NCBI GenBank assembly: GCA_032716605.1
Contig: CM064481.1
Coordinates: 14,082,944 to 14,146,943, forward strand
DNA from: Paralithodes platypus
Lineage: Eukaryota > Arthropoda > Malacostraca > Decapoda > Lithodidae
DNA length: 64,000 nucleotides
Direction: 5' to 3'
Of this stretch, positions 51,404-62,171 are shown in pieces. Numbering within the stretch: position 1 is the first letter of the stretch; every line of letters begins with the position of its first letter. The position numbers were made by a program, and so were the translations under genes. The notes beneath the pieces were generated by a model. The model saw nothing but the letters and a program-made list of their open reading frames with translations, searched no databases and was not told the origin of the DNA.

Positions 51404-53934
51404 ATGGCTACCTTTGCCCCTGTCTTTGCTTTGTGCATTACGCCCACCTGTTCAGGTATCCCTATTTTTGCACACACCCTTTGCATTAAATGTGTTAAAT
51501 GTCTCGACCGCTCAAGGGGTCTGTGGGTTATGAGGAACTGTACCTTTTGCTCTCAATTAGGCCATAAAGTGCTTCAAGACAATGATAAGACCGCAGCGGT
51601 CGCTTTACGGGAGGTCAGGTAGCAGATGACCACTTATACTACTACCGTGGCTCATAAGTCACTTCAATGCGATAACGTCCCTCTTTGAGATAAGTTACTA
51701 ATTGAGCACCCCCCCCATTAAACGTCCCTCTAGAGTAACTGTACGAAGGTCGGCAGAGACTGGACAGGGTCTTACACTTTCTCCAGCCCCAAGCACATCT
51801 AAGAGACAGCGAGAACCTACGCCCCCGGTGGCGGCGTCACGGGCGCGATCCAGGTCCAGGTCCCCTCTTCGGCAGCAGCCGCCTAGTCTCTCGTCTTCGC
51901 CGGCGAGTAAGAAGAGCAAGACAGAGGGGTCCACCAGTGGTTATAGTGAGAAATCGTCAAAGTCCAAAGGAAGTTCTAGGTCGCACCGTAGCCATAAATC
52001 TTCTAGAAAAGACTCACATGATCGAAAGGCCTCCCGGCGTTCACCGGAGTCTAGTGCCTCTCATCATACCTCTACCCCCGACAAAGCTAGTATTCAATCG
52101 GATGAGGCTAGTGTAGTGTCAGCAACCAAAGATAGTTTGCCAATTAGTATTCTAACCTTAGAATTGGAGAGTTCGGTGGACAGTGATCGTCCTATTGAAA
52201 GTTTATCGGACTCCAAGGGAGTGCAGGCCAAGGCCTAGGTGTATGGCGGTATTCTCGACCAGGGACTGAAAGCCCACGTCTGGCTCAAGATACACAAACA
52301 GTGGCTGATGTCCACCGGGACGCGGCAATCCCATCATCCATTCCAGACTTGTCTTGGCAACACGACGGGACTCCGGCTTCGGCGGAATCCTCTCACGGGG
52401 AGCCAGATGACAAAGACGAGGTATCTATTATCTCGGACATGGAAGTGCAAGAGTCGGGTTCAGTTTTAGACGACGCACAGGATCGGAATGATTCACCTTT
52501 GAGTTCATCATTGAATAAATTTGTCACGGCGGAGGAAATAGATGGGTTACTGGTTAATGCTCTAACTAAATTTTTGGGCCAACAGCCGGAGACTCCTACA
52601 GTGGACCTGGGAGCTTCCATGACAAGTTCTAATGTTCGGCCTCTGATGACTTCTATTGCTTTGACTAAGATTCCTCACCTTCCCTCTATATCACCATCTG
52701 TGGTCACTAGGCCTGCTTCGGCGGCACTGACTACTTCTAATGTAAGGGTTATAACGGATGTCAATCCGCCCCCTTTAGATAAAGCACCAATAAGAAAGGT
52801 AGCAATGCCCCTATTGTACGGTCCCGACGAGTCATGGGTACAATTGATCCCCACTAAACCAGAGGTCGCTCAACCTACCTTGTCAGGGGAACTTCCAGTG
52901 CCACGAGAGTGGGTAATCCAAGGCAATAAATCTAAAAATTACGGGCCTTGGATACTTTGGGGAATGTACTAGATGTTAATGTTAAGGCCATTCCTAACTA
53001 TTATCACCAGGACTATTTTGTATATACTGCTACACCTGCCCTGCCCCCTGCCTCAACTTCGAAACTGTTTTCTGACTGGTCCAAGCATGATGGTTTTAAT
53101 GACATAAAAACACTCTCAGCTCTCACTCCAGAATTAGATTTGCAAACTGTCACGGACACAGCCGCTAATCCAGTGTTGAAGGTGGGGCAGTTGGGCCCGG
53201 GACCTTGGGTGGAATGGGAGATGGAGGCTCAAAACTTTGCGACCACCTTTACCTCAAAATCTTCCCACCAAATTCCTCAGGATAGTCATTCTTGGTTCTC
53301 CATGCCAGTGTGTTCTGCCGGCGGAGTCCCTTCGGCTTTGTCTGCTTTCTTAGCTGCCCCCTAAATCAATCTATGTGAACTCAAGGACCCTTTCACTACT
53401 CCTTCTCCAACTCACCTAGACCGGGAATTTAGGCTACGGGGGAAAGCGTATAGACTTTTCTCCCAGTACATTGTGACGCACCAGGTGGCGAAATCGATGC
53501 TCCGAGCCACTCAGGCAATCGCAGACGCGGATGCCAGAAGATCGGTTGAACTGTCTCGGCGATTGCTCCTTCAAACGTCAATTCAGTCATTGGGTGATAT
53601 CCGCACAGCCTTACTTGAGGCAGTACGAGCGAGACAAGATCTCAGGATGTCCTTGGTGCGGAAACTTCCTGATCGAATTGCGAATCAGGTGGTCATGTCA
53701 CCAGTGCTAACTCCCTCTTTAATGTCCCCTGATGTGTGGAGAACGGTTTTCAATATGGCTCAGGCCTTTAAACAAAGTCCCACCCCTTCTAAGAAACCTT
53801 TTAACTTTCCCAAACCCAAGCCAGTCGCAAAAGCACAGCCGGGGGGATCTAAGCCCTTTCACCTACCTAAGTCCTCCTCCCCCCAAGGTCAGTACAGGTA
53901 TAAACAGGGTAAGTTTACAGGTCAGAAAGGATGA
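51404..53934 (+). pseudogene. gag: D2 gag, several breaks
   Basis: ATG at 51404. The first 72 codons keep the Cys-rich N-terminus (CITPTC, CIKCVKC, CTFC) and stop at a TAG (51620-51622) where D1 has a sense codon. Further open pieces are 51702-52238 (Ser/Arg-rich, SRSRSPLRQQ), 52301-52972, 52948-53364 (VNPPPLDKAPIRK, CSAGGVPSAL) and 53473-53934, which ends in a basic Gly/Lys-rich tail. D1 shares the pieces in the same order. There are at least four breaks, so it is non-functional. Confidence 0.82.
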
Positions 53935-54066
53935 GGCTATAATAAACCAGGTCAGGGCCCGTCTTCTGCCAACGCCGGCCAGCCGGCTAAGCGTCCACCA
54001 CCACCACCTCCACCACCATAAAAAAACAAAAAGTCTCTCTCACTCCCGGGGCCGGTCTCAGGGCGG

Positions 54067-55433
54067 GTGGATCCGAGGGTAGCACAGCCGGCGAACCCTT
54101 GTCTGCTAACTGGGTCGTTCCGAACGTGTCACAAAGCATGGCCGTTAAATACTTGGGCAAGGATGGTGGTACGCAAAGGCATCACTTGGCAGTGGCTCCG
54201 GCGACCTCGTTTACGTCAGCCGACAACGGCGAATCTAGTTTCATTAGAGGTGGAGTCACTGATCAAGGAAATGATAGCCAAGAATGTCATCATCCCGGTC
54301 CCTCAAAATTACCCAGTCTTCACATCCAAGCTATTTTTGGTACCCAAAAGGGACAGTGTTCAGATGAGACCCGTCGTAGACCTGTCTTATCTGAACCTTC
54401 ACATTCACAACGAGTCATTCAGGATGTTAACAGTGCACCAAATCAGGCTAACACTTCCGCCGGGAGGTTGGATGTGTTCCTTAGACCTGACAGACGCTTA
54501 TTGGCACGTCTCGGTAAACAAAAGATATCAAAGATTTCTGGCCTTACGGATCAGGCATCAAAATTATGTTTTTCAGAGGATGCCATTTGGATTGAACCTG
54601 GCACCTCGCTTATTCACAAAATTAGTCCGGCAAGCCCTGATGCCATTGTTAAAACAAGGGATCAGGATTTTGTGGTACCTAGACGACTGGCTAGTGGTGG
54701 CAGAGAAGGAGCAAGTATGCATAAATCATGTCAACATAACATTAAAACATGTCAAAACTCTAGGGTTCAAGGTAAATCTGGTAAAGTCAAACCTTGTTCC
54801 CTCACGAGTAGTTCAGTGGATAGGGCTGGTTTGGGACACAGCTGCTCTCACTCTGAGTCAGAGTGTGAACAATCGAAACAGGTTTCGCAGGAAACTGTTC
54901 CTGTTCCTTCACAGTCTGACTACGACACGGAGAATCTGGGAGTCTCTGGTCGGCTCTCTCAAATGGATTCAACTAACTGTAATGTTGGGCCGGTTGAAAG
55001 TAAAGCGTTTAATATTGGAGGGCAACAAATATTTTCCACTATTACCGGCGGAAAAATTATGGCCCATACCAAAATTAATCCACACCTTACTAGCGGTCTG
55101 GGCGAAGAGGGAAATGTTGCACTCAGTAATGTCATGGACCTCTCCTTCGCCGACGGTATGGGTAGACACGGATGCGTCAGGAACGATAGGTTGGGGTTTT
55201 CAGTCAAACCAAGGGCACCAGGGTCAAGGGCTTTGGTCCCATTTAGAAATCTCCCACATCAATGTCAAAGAATTACTAGTCCCCTTATATTTCCTTCAGG
55301 CTCACGGCTCTACTTTACGGGGAAAGTCGGTGGCCTTCAGAATGGACAATCTGAATGCAGTTCACTGTATTCAGAAACAAGGGTCAACGAGGTCTCGGAA
55401 GTTGCTAAACGTGTCAGAAGATTTTTATTCTAG
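54067..55433 (+). CDS. D2 reverse transcriptase and first part of RNase H
   Basis: RT landmarks in order: VPQNYPVFTSKLFLVPK, MRPVVDLSYLNLHI, CSLDLTDAYWHVSV (motif A Asp), RMPFGLNLAPRLFTKLV and LWYLDDWLVVAE (catalytic YLDD). The thumb (SRVVQWIGLVWD) and RNase H follow, with VWVDTDASGTIGW, HINVKELLVPLYF and VAFRMDNLNAVH. Catalytic residues are intact. A 2-base deletion near 55420 (against D1) shifts the frame; the frame then open to 55935 is the shadow frame. The RNase H end continues in another frame at 55434-55867. The enzyme copies DIRS RNA. Confidence 0.88.
54099..55433 (+). other. D2 overprinted open frame across RT-RNase H
   Basis: A 444-codon open frame in the -1 phase of the RT ORF, Ser/Arg/Gly-rich, with no known domain. 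It aligns with residues 1-160 and beyond of the long D1 frame that runs into the recombinase. After the 2-base deletion the same shadow reading continues to 55935, ending just at the recombinase start. In Dictyostelium DIRS-1 the recombinase ORF also overlaps the RT ORF. Confidence 0.55.
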
Positions 55434-55867
55434 CCAACAGGCTGGACATTCACCTTCACGCATCTTATCTCCCAGGCGTAGCAAACGTCTGGGCAGACGC
55501 TCTGTCTCGGAGACAGAGCTCAACAGTAGAATGGGAGCTCAAGCAACCCATTTTCAACCAAATGATTGCGGAGCTTTACCATCCACAAGTGGATCTGTTT
55601 GCGTCCGAGGAGACTCACAAACTCCCAATGTACCTCACCCGCCGGACGATAACGCCGGCAGGGGGGCCAGACTGGAACAGGTGGAGTTCCATCTATCTGT
55701 TTCCGCCGCCAGACGCGTCTCTAATGTGCCATGTAGTAAACAAACTACGAGATTATCGGGGCTTAGTCTCGCTAATCGCGCCCCTGTGGCCGGCGCAGTT
55801 GTGGTACCAGCAATTGAAAACGTGGTGCCCGCACCCGGTGTCGCTCCCGGTCGGGTTTTCCACTTAG
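55434..55867 (+). pseudogene. D2 RNase H C-terminus and DIRS extension (shifted frame)
   Basis: In the frame of 55562-55867: VDLFASEETHKLPMYL, YLFPPPDASLMCHVV and LIAPLWPAQLWYQQLKTW. This is the continuation of the RT-RNase H protein after the 2-base deletion at about 55420. In some DIRS elements this region has been called methyltransferase-like; I see no diagnostic motif for that. Confidence 0.75.
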
Positions 55868-55907
55868 ACACGATTGGCAACCTAGCGACCTCGCTGACTT
55901 TTGCATT

Positions 55908-56879
55908 ATGGACATTCAGGAGGCCAAGTGGCTAGCACCGTATGGTAGAGACGTGACCAATAAATTAATGAATCAATATACTCAGTCTACAAAACGACAG
56001 TATCAATCACATTGGCAAGCCTTTACTTCTTGGATCCTTAGGACAGAACAAACTGTGCCCTCGGTGGCGTTAGTTTTTAATTATTTAAATTATCTTTTCG
56101 AGCAGAAACGGTTATCTGTGGTAACGTTAAAAAATCACTTAACAGCGATTAGGATGCCATTTTGGGACCTTACCGGTCTCAACATACCAGTCGCGGAGGA
56201 AACAGGTTTTATGAGGGCATGTTTTAAACTCCGTCCACCTCCCCGTCAGCTCATGCCTACTTGGTCTCTGGACAAAGCATTGTCTTTACTTCATTCCCGT
56301 CTGTACCATAATACTGCAAACTTTACATTAATCTTAAAAAAGGCTGTATTCCTTTTGGCTTTGGCCACCGGGAACAGAGTGTCTGAGCTGGCGGCGATGA
56401 GCAACACACCTAATTGCCTCAGGTTTGGTAGGCTTAATGAGTGTATTCACATTGCACCTTCCCCAGGGTTCATAGCCAAGAATGAGCACAGTGAACACAT
56501 GTTTTCAGAGTTCACTGTGCCGGCGTTGAAAAGGGGAAAGGTGCACCATAATTTATGTCCAGTGCAGGCTCTAACCAAATATTTGAGAGTAGCTCCTCTA
56601 AACCCCAAGGGTGCTTTATGGGTAGCAAGTACGGGTAAGCGCTTGCTGAAACATAGATTGGCTTCTCTTTTGGTCGAGGTCATTAAAGAGAGTAATCCCG
56701 GCGTTGTGGGTAGGGCCCACGATTTATGCAAATGGGCAGCCTCTTTGCGTTTCCTTAAGAATTTTTCTGTGGAAGATATTACGTCCACACCTTTGTGGGC
56801 CTCTAATCATACGTTTTTGACTCGATACCTGTCAGTAGCTCTAGACAAACCTTCCTTGCCATGTATAGCTTTAAGGTAG
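55908..56879 (+). CDS. D2 tyrosine recombinase, catalytic HxxR arginine lost
   Basis: 323 codons from ATG 55908. Core-binding part QYTQSTKRQYQSHW and LSVVTLKNHLTAIR; catalytic ATGNRVSELAAM (Arg I); RAHDLCKWAASL instead of HNLRKW in D1, so the second catalytic arginine is cysteine (TGC for CGC, a CpG transition, near 56727); NHTFLTRYLSVALD with the tyrosine nucleophile. Length and order are otherwise normal. A 4-base loss near 55925 relative to D1 separates it from the overprinted frame. It is expected to be inactive or very weak. Confidence 0.85.
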   Translation: MDIQEAKWLAPYGRDVTNKLMNQYTQSTKRQYQSHWQAFTSWILRTEQTVPSVALVFNYLNYLFEQKRLSVVTLKNHLTAIRMPFWDLTGLNIPVAEETGFMRACFKLRPPPRQLMPTWSLDKALSLLHSRLYHNTANFTLILKKAVFLLALATGNRVSELAAMSNTPNCLRFGRLNECIHIAPSPGFIAKNEHSEHMFSEFTVPALKRGKVHHNLCPVQALTKYLRVAPLNPKGALWVASTGKRLLKHRLASLLVEVIKESNPGVVGRAHDLCKWAASLRFLKNFSVEDITSTPLWASNHTFLTRYLSVALDKPSLPCIALR

Positions 56880-56895
56880 AGGGTCTAGGTGGCCC

Positions 56896-57539
56896 TTAAC
56901 CTCTGAAGTGCGCATGGGGGTAATTGGAAACGTCCCCCTGTGCTGACGTATTTGAGGTGTTTCCGTCACTAAAATATTCATTGTGCCATTAATAGCATTA
57001 ATACTTATCCATATGCGCCTATTATGGGTTGATTATAAAGGTATTAACCTGAAACAACAATAAAACGAGTGAAAACAGCGTTTGGATGGTCAAAATCGGA
57101 GATATAGCCCGCGAGTTGTATAATGTATGGGTGAGGCAATCTGCTTTCCCGCCAATTTCCCCCAAGGCCACTGAGACACAGTCGATCGATACTCTCTCTC
57201 TCTCTCTCTCTCTCTTGCACTCGCTTGCTATCAGTGATGACCACACCCTCCAATCGGATTTCTAATGTTAGCACGAAAGCATACCCCAGAATAAGGGAAT
57301 AACAGGGAAAATAGGTGATAACTGAAGGAGAGGAGGAAAGTGGGGAAGGAGGGGAGGTAGAGGACTGAGATTTTGCATGGCCCAGGGGCCAAAAAAATAA
57401 AATAAAATAAAAAAATAAAAAATAAAAAATATTTTTTTTTCGATGTGAAAAGTTGATTTTGTTTTTCTCTGACTCTTAAGAGTCTCCCCGCAGTGCGCCG
57501 GGGGAACTCTTAAGAGTCTCCCCGCAGCTCCCGGGTTAA
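56896..57539 (+). mobile_element. M1 copy in D2 3' region (1)
   Basis: TTAA at 56896-56899 and 57536-57539. Same subfamily as copy Y. Has an extended (CT)n block. D1 lacks it at the corresponding place (about 41056). Confidence 0.9.
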
Positions 57540-58080
57540 GTCACTTTTGTTTAATTTCAAGGAAAAGGGGGTGGGGGGGGTGCAGTCAGTGTAACATAGG
57601 ACACCCTAGACCCCGCCGGAGTACAAGAGCTGTGATACTAGTTATGAGTAGTGTGATATGAAAATTTCTCTGTACTATTCAGTGCAGGAAATTGTGCTAG
57701 TACAATGGTAGTTCAAACAACAGTGTTGTTATAGTAGTTTTAGCTGTGAAAGCAATTTAATTTTAAGCATTGGATATATTTTGCAAGATGTATCCACCAG
57801 TATTATGGGGTTATATGTGCACATGTAAACTTATAAGTTTTTATTTTTCACCACTTATGTTGAGTGGGGTGCCTTTTTAACTTACAGATCTGTTCGCAGT
57901 CTCAAGAGTTAACCCTTTTTATCAAGCACGCTCCTGCTTGAACCCCTTTTTTGTATTTATGTGCTACGCCAATAAATATATATTTTTTCGAAGTAAGAAT
58001 ACTATGTGGTTGTTTGATTATCTGCTTTTACTAGAGTTACGATATGATTACGAATGTCCCCCTCCAGTCTTATATATCAG

Positions 58081-58187
58081 GCATGTTCGTCAATAATGGA
58101 GGGGCCACTAATGAATTATAGGTTTGACTCCTGTAAGAGATAAAGAAAACCTAATATTTAGTAGTGGCCCCGTAATCATTGACGACT
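58081..58187. repeat. D2 internal complementary region
   Basis: Joins complements of the left and right D2 ends, as in D1 (41761-41867), with small differences that track D2's own ends (GCATGTTCGTCAA matches ACGAACATGC in the D2 left repeat). Confidence 0.88.
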
Positions 58188-58226
58188 GGGGCCCTCCCGA
58201 CCATCCCCTTCCCATTTGTTGATGTA

Positions 58227-58834
58227 TTAACCTAACAAGTGCGCATGGGGGTAATTGGAAACGTCCCCCTGTGCTGACGTATTTGAGGTGTTTCCGTCAC
58301 TAAAATATTCATTGTGCCATTAATAGCATTAATACTTATCCATATGCGCCTATTATGGGTTGATTATAAAGGTATTAACCTGAAAGAACAATAAAACGAG
58401 TGAAAACAGCGTTTGGATGGTCAAAATCGGAGATATAGCCCGCGAGTTGTATAATGTATGGGTGAGGCAAGCTGCTTTCCCGCCAATTTCCCCCAAGGCC
58501 ACTGAGACACAGTCGATCGATACTCTCTCTCTCTCTTGCATTCGCTTGCTATCAGTGATGACCACACCCTCCAACCGGATTTCTAATGTTAGCACGAAAA
58601 TATACCTCAGAATAAGGGAATAACAGGGAAAATAGGTGATAACTGAAGGAGAGGAGGAAAGTGGGGAAGGAGGGGAGGTAGAGAACTGAGATTTTGCATG
58701 GCCCAGGGGCCAAAAAAAAAAAAAAAAAAAAAAATCGATGTCAAAAGTTGATTTTCTTTTTCACTCACTCTTAAGAGTCTCCCCGCAGTCCGCCGGGGGA
58801 ACTCTTAAGAGTCTCCCTGCAGTTCCCGGGTTAA
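58227..58834 (+). mobile_element. M1 copy in D2 (2)
   Basis: TTAA at 58227-58230 and 58831-58834. D1 has the uninterrupted site GATGTATTAAGGATTTTGG. Subfamily as copy Y. Confidence 0.9.
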
Positions 58835-58852
58835 GGATTTTGGTTTACTTGA

Positions 58853-59211
58853 TATGTCAGTGAAGGTGGAATGACGCCCGAGTCAGCGTCTGGTCAAAGA
58901 TCCACACAAGTACATCCACGATATTATGGAAAGCTTATTGAATAGTTATTCTTACTTTCTTTTTGTTTTTATTTTTTACGAAGTTTTTTCGTAGTGAGAA
59001 CCCAATTCATAATGACTGAAGCCATGAGTGAGGTTGCGTGCGCTCATGATGAAGGCTCCTCAAATTTTTTATGTTCTGCGCGGTAGATTCAAACTACGGT
59101 GGATGAGTGTTTGAAGAGGGTGCCTTATGTAATAGGCATGTTCGTCAATGATTACGGGGCCACTACTAAATATTAGGTTTTCTTTATCTCCTTACAGGAG
59201 TCAAACCTATA
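58853..59211. repeat. D2 right inverted terminal repeat
   Basis: Reverse complement of 49309-49623 plus outer extension ending GGAGTCAAACCTAT. Confidence 0.88.
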
Positions 59212-59386
59212 TTCCCTGCCTCTGACAGCAGCAGGAAGAAAGCAGTAGAAGCGGTGCCATGTCTGCTACAACACCGGGCTGAGGGCGAGGTCAGAGAAAA
59301 AGTGCACCCTGGAGTGTGTGGAGTGCAAGGTGGCACTCTGTGCTGAAGGGTGCTTCTTTGATTACCACTCCAAGCAGGAGTTCTAA
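59212..59386 (+). pseudogene. PB2 transposase C-terminus after D2
   Basis: Resumes the PB2 frame: a basic linker and then a Cys/His-rich finger (CHVCYNTG ... CTLECVECKVALCAEGCF) ending at TAA 59384-59386. The same finger occurs at the PB1 C-terminus. It is likely to bind the element ends. Confidence 0.8.
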
Positions 59387-60399
59387 TCATAGTGAAAGTG
59401 CCAAAGACAGTGACAATATGTACAGTATATATATAGGCAAAAAGTGGAAGTAAAACAATTTATTGTAATACAAAAGTCATGTATTATGAGAAAATTGATA
59501 CAAATACAATAAGACCATAATAATACTGTATATGAAAGTGACACATATATGTATATAATAAGTGACATTCATATGATTAGAACCTATAGAAATATATAAA
59601 TCAGTGAAAAAAGACACAATAAATTGTATATAAAACGTTTACAAAGCATATAACTAAGTGAAAGTGACACAAGACCTAATATTTGATGGCCAAAGTATAA
59701 TAAACACCTGTGATAACGAATAATCAGTGCCTAATATAACAATAACCTACCTCAATTACTAATAAAACGTACGGTATCGAATGAAAATGAGCAATATCAG
59801 TGACAGTGACACTCTCTAAAGCATATTTACCAAAGTGAAAGTGACACAAGACCTAATATTTGATGGCCAAAGTATAATAAACACCTGTGATAACGAATAA
59901 TCAGTGCCTAATATAACAATAACCTACCTCAATTACTAATAAAACGTACGGTATCGAGTGAAAATGAGCAATATTAGTGACAGTGATACCCTAATACACA
60001 TACTTTATATAATTGGCCTTAAAATAACTATAAAAATATCAAATAAACATCACATTGTCAATATCAAACACTAAAATCGCCTATGGGAGGTAAACACTCT
60101 GGCGCGACGAGTGGCTAGGTGCGTGGTAGCCGTGGCCGGGGCGACGCATCCGAATGCGGGAAGAATTTGCCGCCGAAAATCACTCTAATTCCCGCGCTCG
60201 CCATTATGCAACCATAGGGGCTAGAGACCTCTACTCAACGGCATTCTGCAGAGAAAGGTTTGTGGAACATTTTAGTTTTTTATTTATAACAATTCATGCC
60301 CTATTTACTGAGTTACAGGTGAGTGAACATAGCCCAATAATCGTAAAAAAAAAAGGTACCACAGTACAGTCGCGAGCTAAGGGCGCCGGGTCTGGAGGG
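59387..60399 (+). repeat. PB2 3' part with tandem duplication and GTGACAC words
   Basis: A block of about 175 bp starting AAGTGAAAGTGACACAAGAC occurs twice (about 59656 and 59833). Further AAGTGAAAGTGACAC-like words lie between 59395 and 59990. The right end (GGGTCTGGAGGG) precedes TTAA. No gene. Confidence 0.75.
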
Positions 60400-60403
60400 T
60401 TAA

Positions 60404-60520
60404 TAATTATCCTGTTGCAAAATGTATTTTTCCTAATAGTCTCTTCACATGATGTCCCCTCCTATGAATGCTTATCTATGAATATATAGTGGGGAATTAA
60501 GAAGCTGGCTTCTTGTGGTC
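60404..60520. other. Spacer after PB2
   Basis: Continues sequence from 46456; AT-rich, nothing recognised, possibly L4 3' region. Confidence 0.4.
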
Positions 60521-60855
60521 TCCCCCACCTCTAAGACTAGTCAGCCAGTATGTTTAAATGGTTTTAATGTGTCTATCGTACCGGGCTTTGAATGTGGCTA
60601 TTGTTGGGGCGGGTACTACACTCTCAAGGAGTGTATTCCAATGGTTGATTAATTTTGATGGAGAACCAGTTGCCTTTTAGTGTTGTCCTCCAGTGGTCTC
60701 GTTTCAACAGATTGAGAGAGAGCCCTCTCAATCCATTCCTGTTCATCTGGAAGAAACGAGAATAGGGGATGTCCTCAAATTCGTGAAGCAACTTGTATGT
60801 CTCGATCATGTCACCCGATTCTTCGGTCGTGCAGTGTCTGGAAGTCTAGGCGTCA
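60520..60855 (-). pseudogene. L4: C-terminal fragment of a LINE reverse transcriptase
   Basis: Minus-strand reading with DMIETYKLLHEFED, FFQMNRNGLRG and SVVPAPTIATFKARYDRH, typical for the end of CR1/Jockey-type LINE ORF2 proteins. RT catalytic motifs are absent. A (ACAT)n microsatellite follows at 60888-60915. Confidence 0.6.
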
Positions 60856-60949
60856 ACATCTCTCCTCATAGGGCAGCTGGGCCAACTACATACATAACAT
60901 ACATACATAACATTTTAAGACAGTGCTCCACACATACGTGCAGTTTCAG

Positions 60950-62171
60950 TCTCTTGTCCTAATGGCAGCGTTCCAGGCAACCCTGTTAAGGGCTGCTTCA
61001 CTTGTCAAGTTTTTGGATTTGAGATCGGCACGTATAGTCCGATCCCAGGTCTTCCTCGGTCCACCCCTTGGTGCAGCTCCCTCCACAATCACAGACCTGC
61101 ATCTTTTCACCCAATTTTGTGTATCTATTCTCTCCACATGTCCATACCATCCCAGTCTACTTGTACACATCACCTCGCTAACACTCTTTAAGTCTTTATA
61201 CCTAAACGTCTCCTCAGCTCAACATTTGTTTTTCTATCCTGCAGCCTAGCCCCACACATCCATCTCACCATTCTCATCTCATTACGTTCCATTCTGTTGA
61301 CACACATGCACCAGCCACTCTTCCACACCAAGTTTCCTCATAGCCCACTGCACAACGTCTCTAGGCACCCTGTCAAAGGCCTTCTCCAGGTCTACAAACA
61401 CAAAGTAAAGATACCTACCTTTTAGTAAGTGTTTTTCCTGTTTCTGCCTGACTATGAAGATAGCATCAGTCCTGGCATAAAACCAAACTGCATATTTTAT
61501 CATCAATGGATGCTTTGCCTGATCAAACCCTTAACCCGGGAACTGCGGGAAGACTCTTAAGAGTTCCCCCGGCGGACTGCGGGAAGACTCTTAAGAGTCA
61601 GGGAAAAAAAATGTATTTTTATTTATTTGTTTTGCCCCTGGGCCATGCAAAATATCACTCCTCTACCTCCCCTCCTTCCCCACTTTCCTCCCCTCCTTCA
61701 GTTATCACCTATTTTCCCTGTTATTCCCTTATTCTGTGGTATATTTTCGTGCTAACATTAGCGAGTTGCAAGCAGGGCACTGTTAGCAAGCGAGTACAAG
61801 AGAGAGAGAGAGAGTATCGATCGACAGTGTCTCTCCAGCCTTGGGGAAAATTGGCGGGAGAGGAGATTGCCTCAGCCATACATTATGTAACTCCCGGCCT
61901 GTATCGCCGATTTTGACCATCCAAACGCTGTTTTCACTTGTTTTATTGTTGTAACAGGTTAATACCTTTATAATCAACCTATAATAGGCGCATATGGATA
62001 AGTATTAATGCTATTTATGGTAAAATAAATATTTTAGTGATGGAAACAGCTCAAATACATGCGCACAGACAGAGGTGTTCATTACCCCCCATGCGCACTT
62101 CAGAGGTTAAAGACTCTCTCACAGACCTGCATGATTTGGTCAAGCATTTTCAGGCCTCTATAATTACCTCT
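60950..62171 (-). pseudogene. L5: LINE fragment with internal deletion, interrupted by M1
   Basis: Three minus-strand pieces lie in order from high to low coordinates. Near 62111-62171 is RGLKMLDQIMQVCERV, cut upstream by D3. Near 61282-61506 are TDAIFIVRQKQEKHL and FVFVDLEKAFDRVPRDVV (motif A Asp). Near 60946-61173 is RLGWYGHVERIDTQNWVKRC plus a Gly/Arg segment. The catalytic YADD part is missing, so about half of RT was deleted. An M1 copy (61531-62110) sits between the first two pieces. Confidence 0.7.
61531..62110 (-). mobile_element. M1 copy in L5
   Basis: TTAA at 61531-61534 and 62107-62110. Inverted relative to copy Y and, like copy X, of the GCTTGCAACTCGCTAATG subfamily. It shows the uninterrupted double GACTCTTAAGAGTC arrangement that is disrupted in copy X. 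Confidence 0.88.

Larger units (their letters stand above)
49309..59211 (+). mobile_element. D2: DIRS retrotransposon inserted in PB2
   Basis: The left repeat starts at 49309 and the right repeat ends at about 59211, inside the PB2 gene (codon context GCTCAT-ATTCCC). It is about 8.65 kb without its two M1 insertions. It retains gag (broken), an intact RT core with YLDD, RNase H, tyrosine recombinase, internal complementary region and both terminal repeats. It is the most complete DIRS copy here and serves as reference for D1, D3 and D0. Confidence 0.92.
46461..60399 (+). mobile_element. PB2: second piggyBac transposon, split by D2
   Basis: TTAA at 46457-46460 and 60400-60403. Ends are inverted repeats CCCCTCAGACCCGG and CCCTCCAGACCCGG. 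The transposase reads on the plus strand, interrupted by DIRS element D2 between 49308 and 59212. The 3' part carries two tandem copies of a block of about 175 bp and many GTGACAC words. Related to PB1 in protein but distinct in ends. Confidence 0.88.

Noticed and set aside
54099..55433. Independent new gene
   Set aside because: It overlaps the DIRS RT in a fixed phase in two copies; best treated as the upstream part of the recombinase frame, not as a separate gene.
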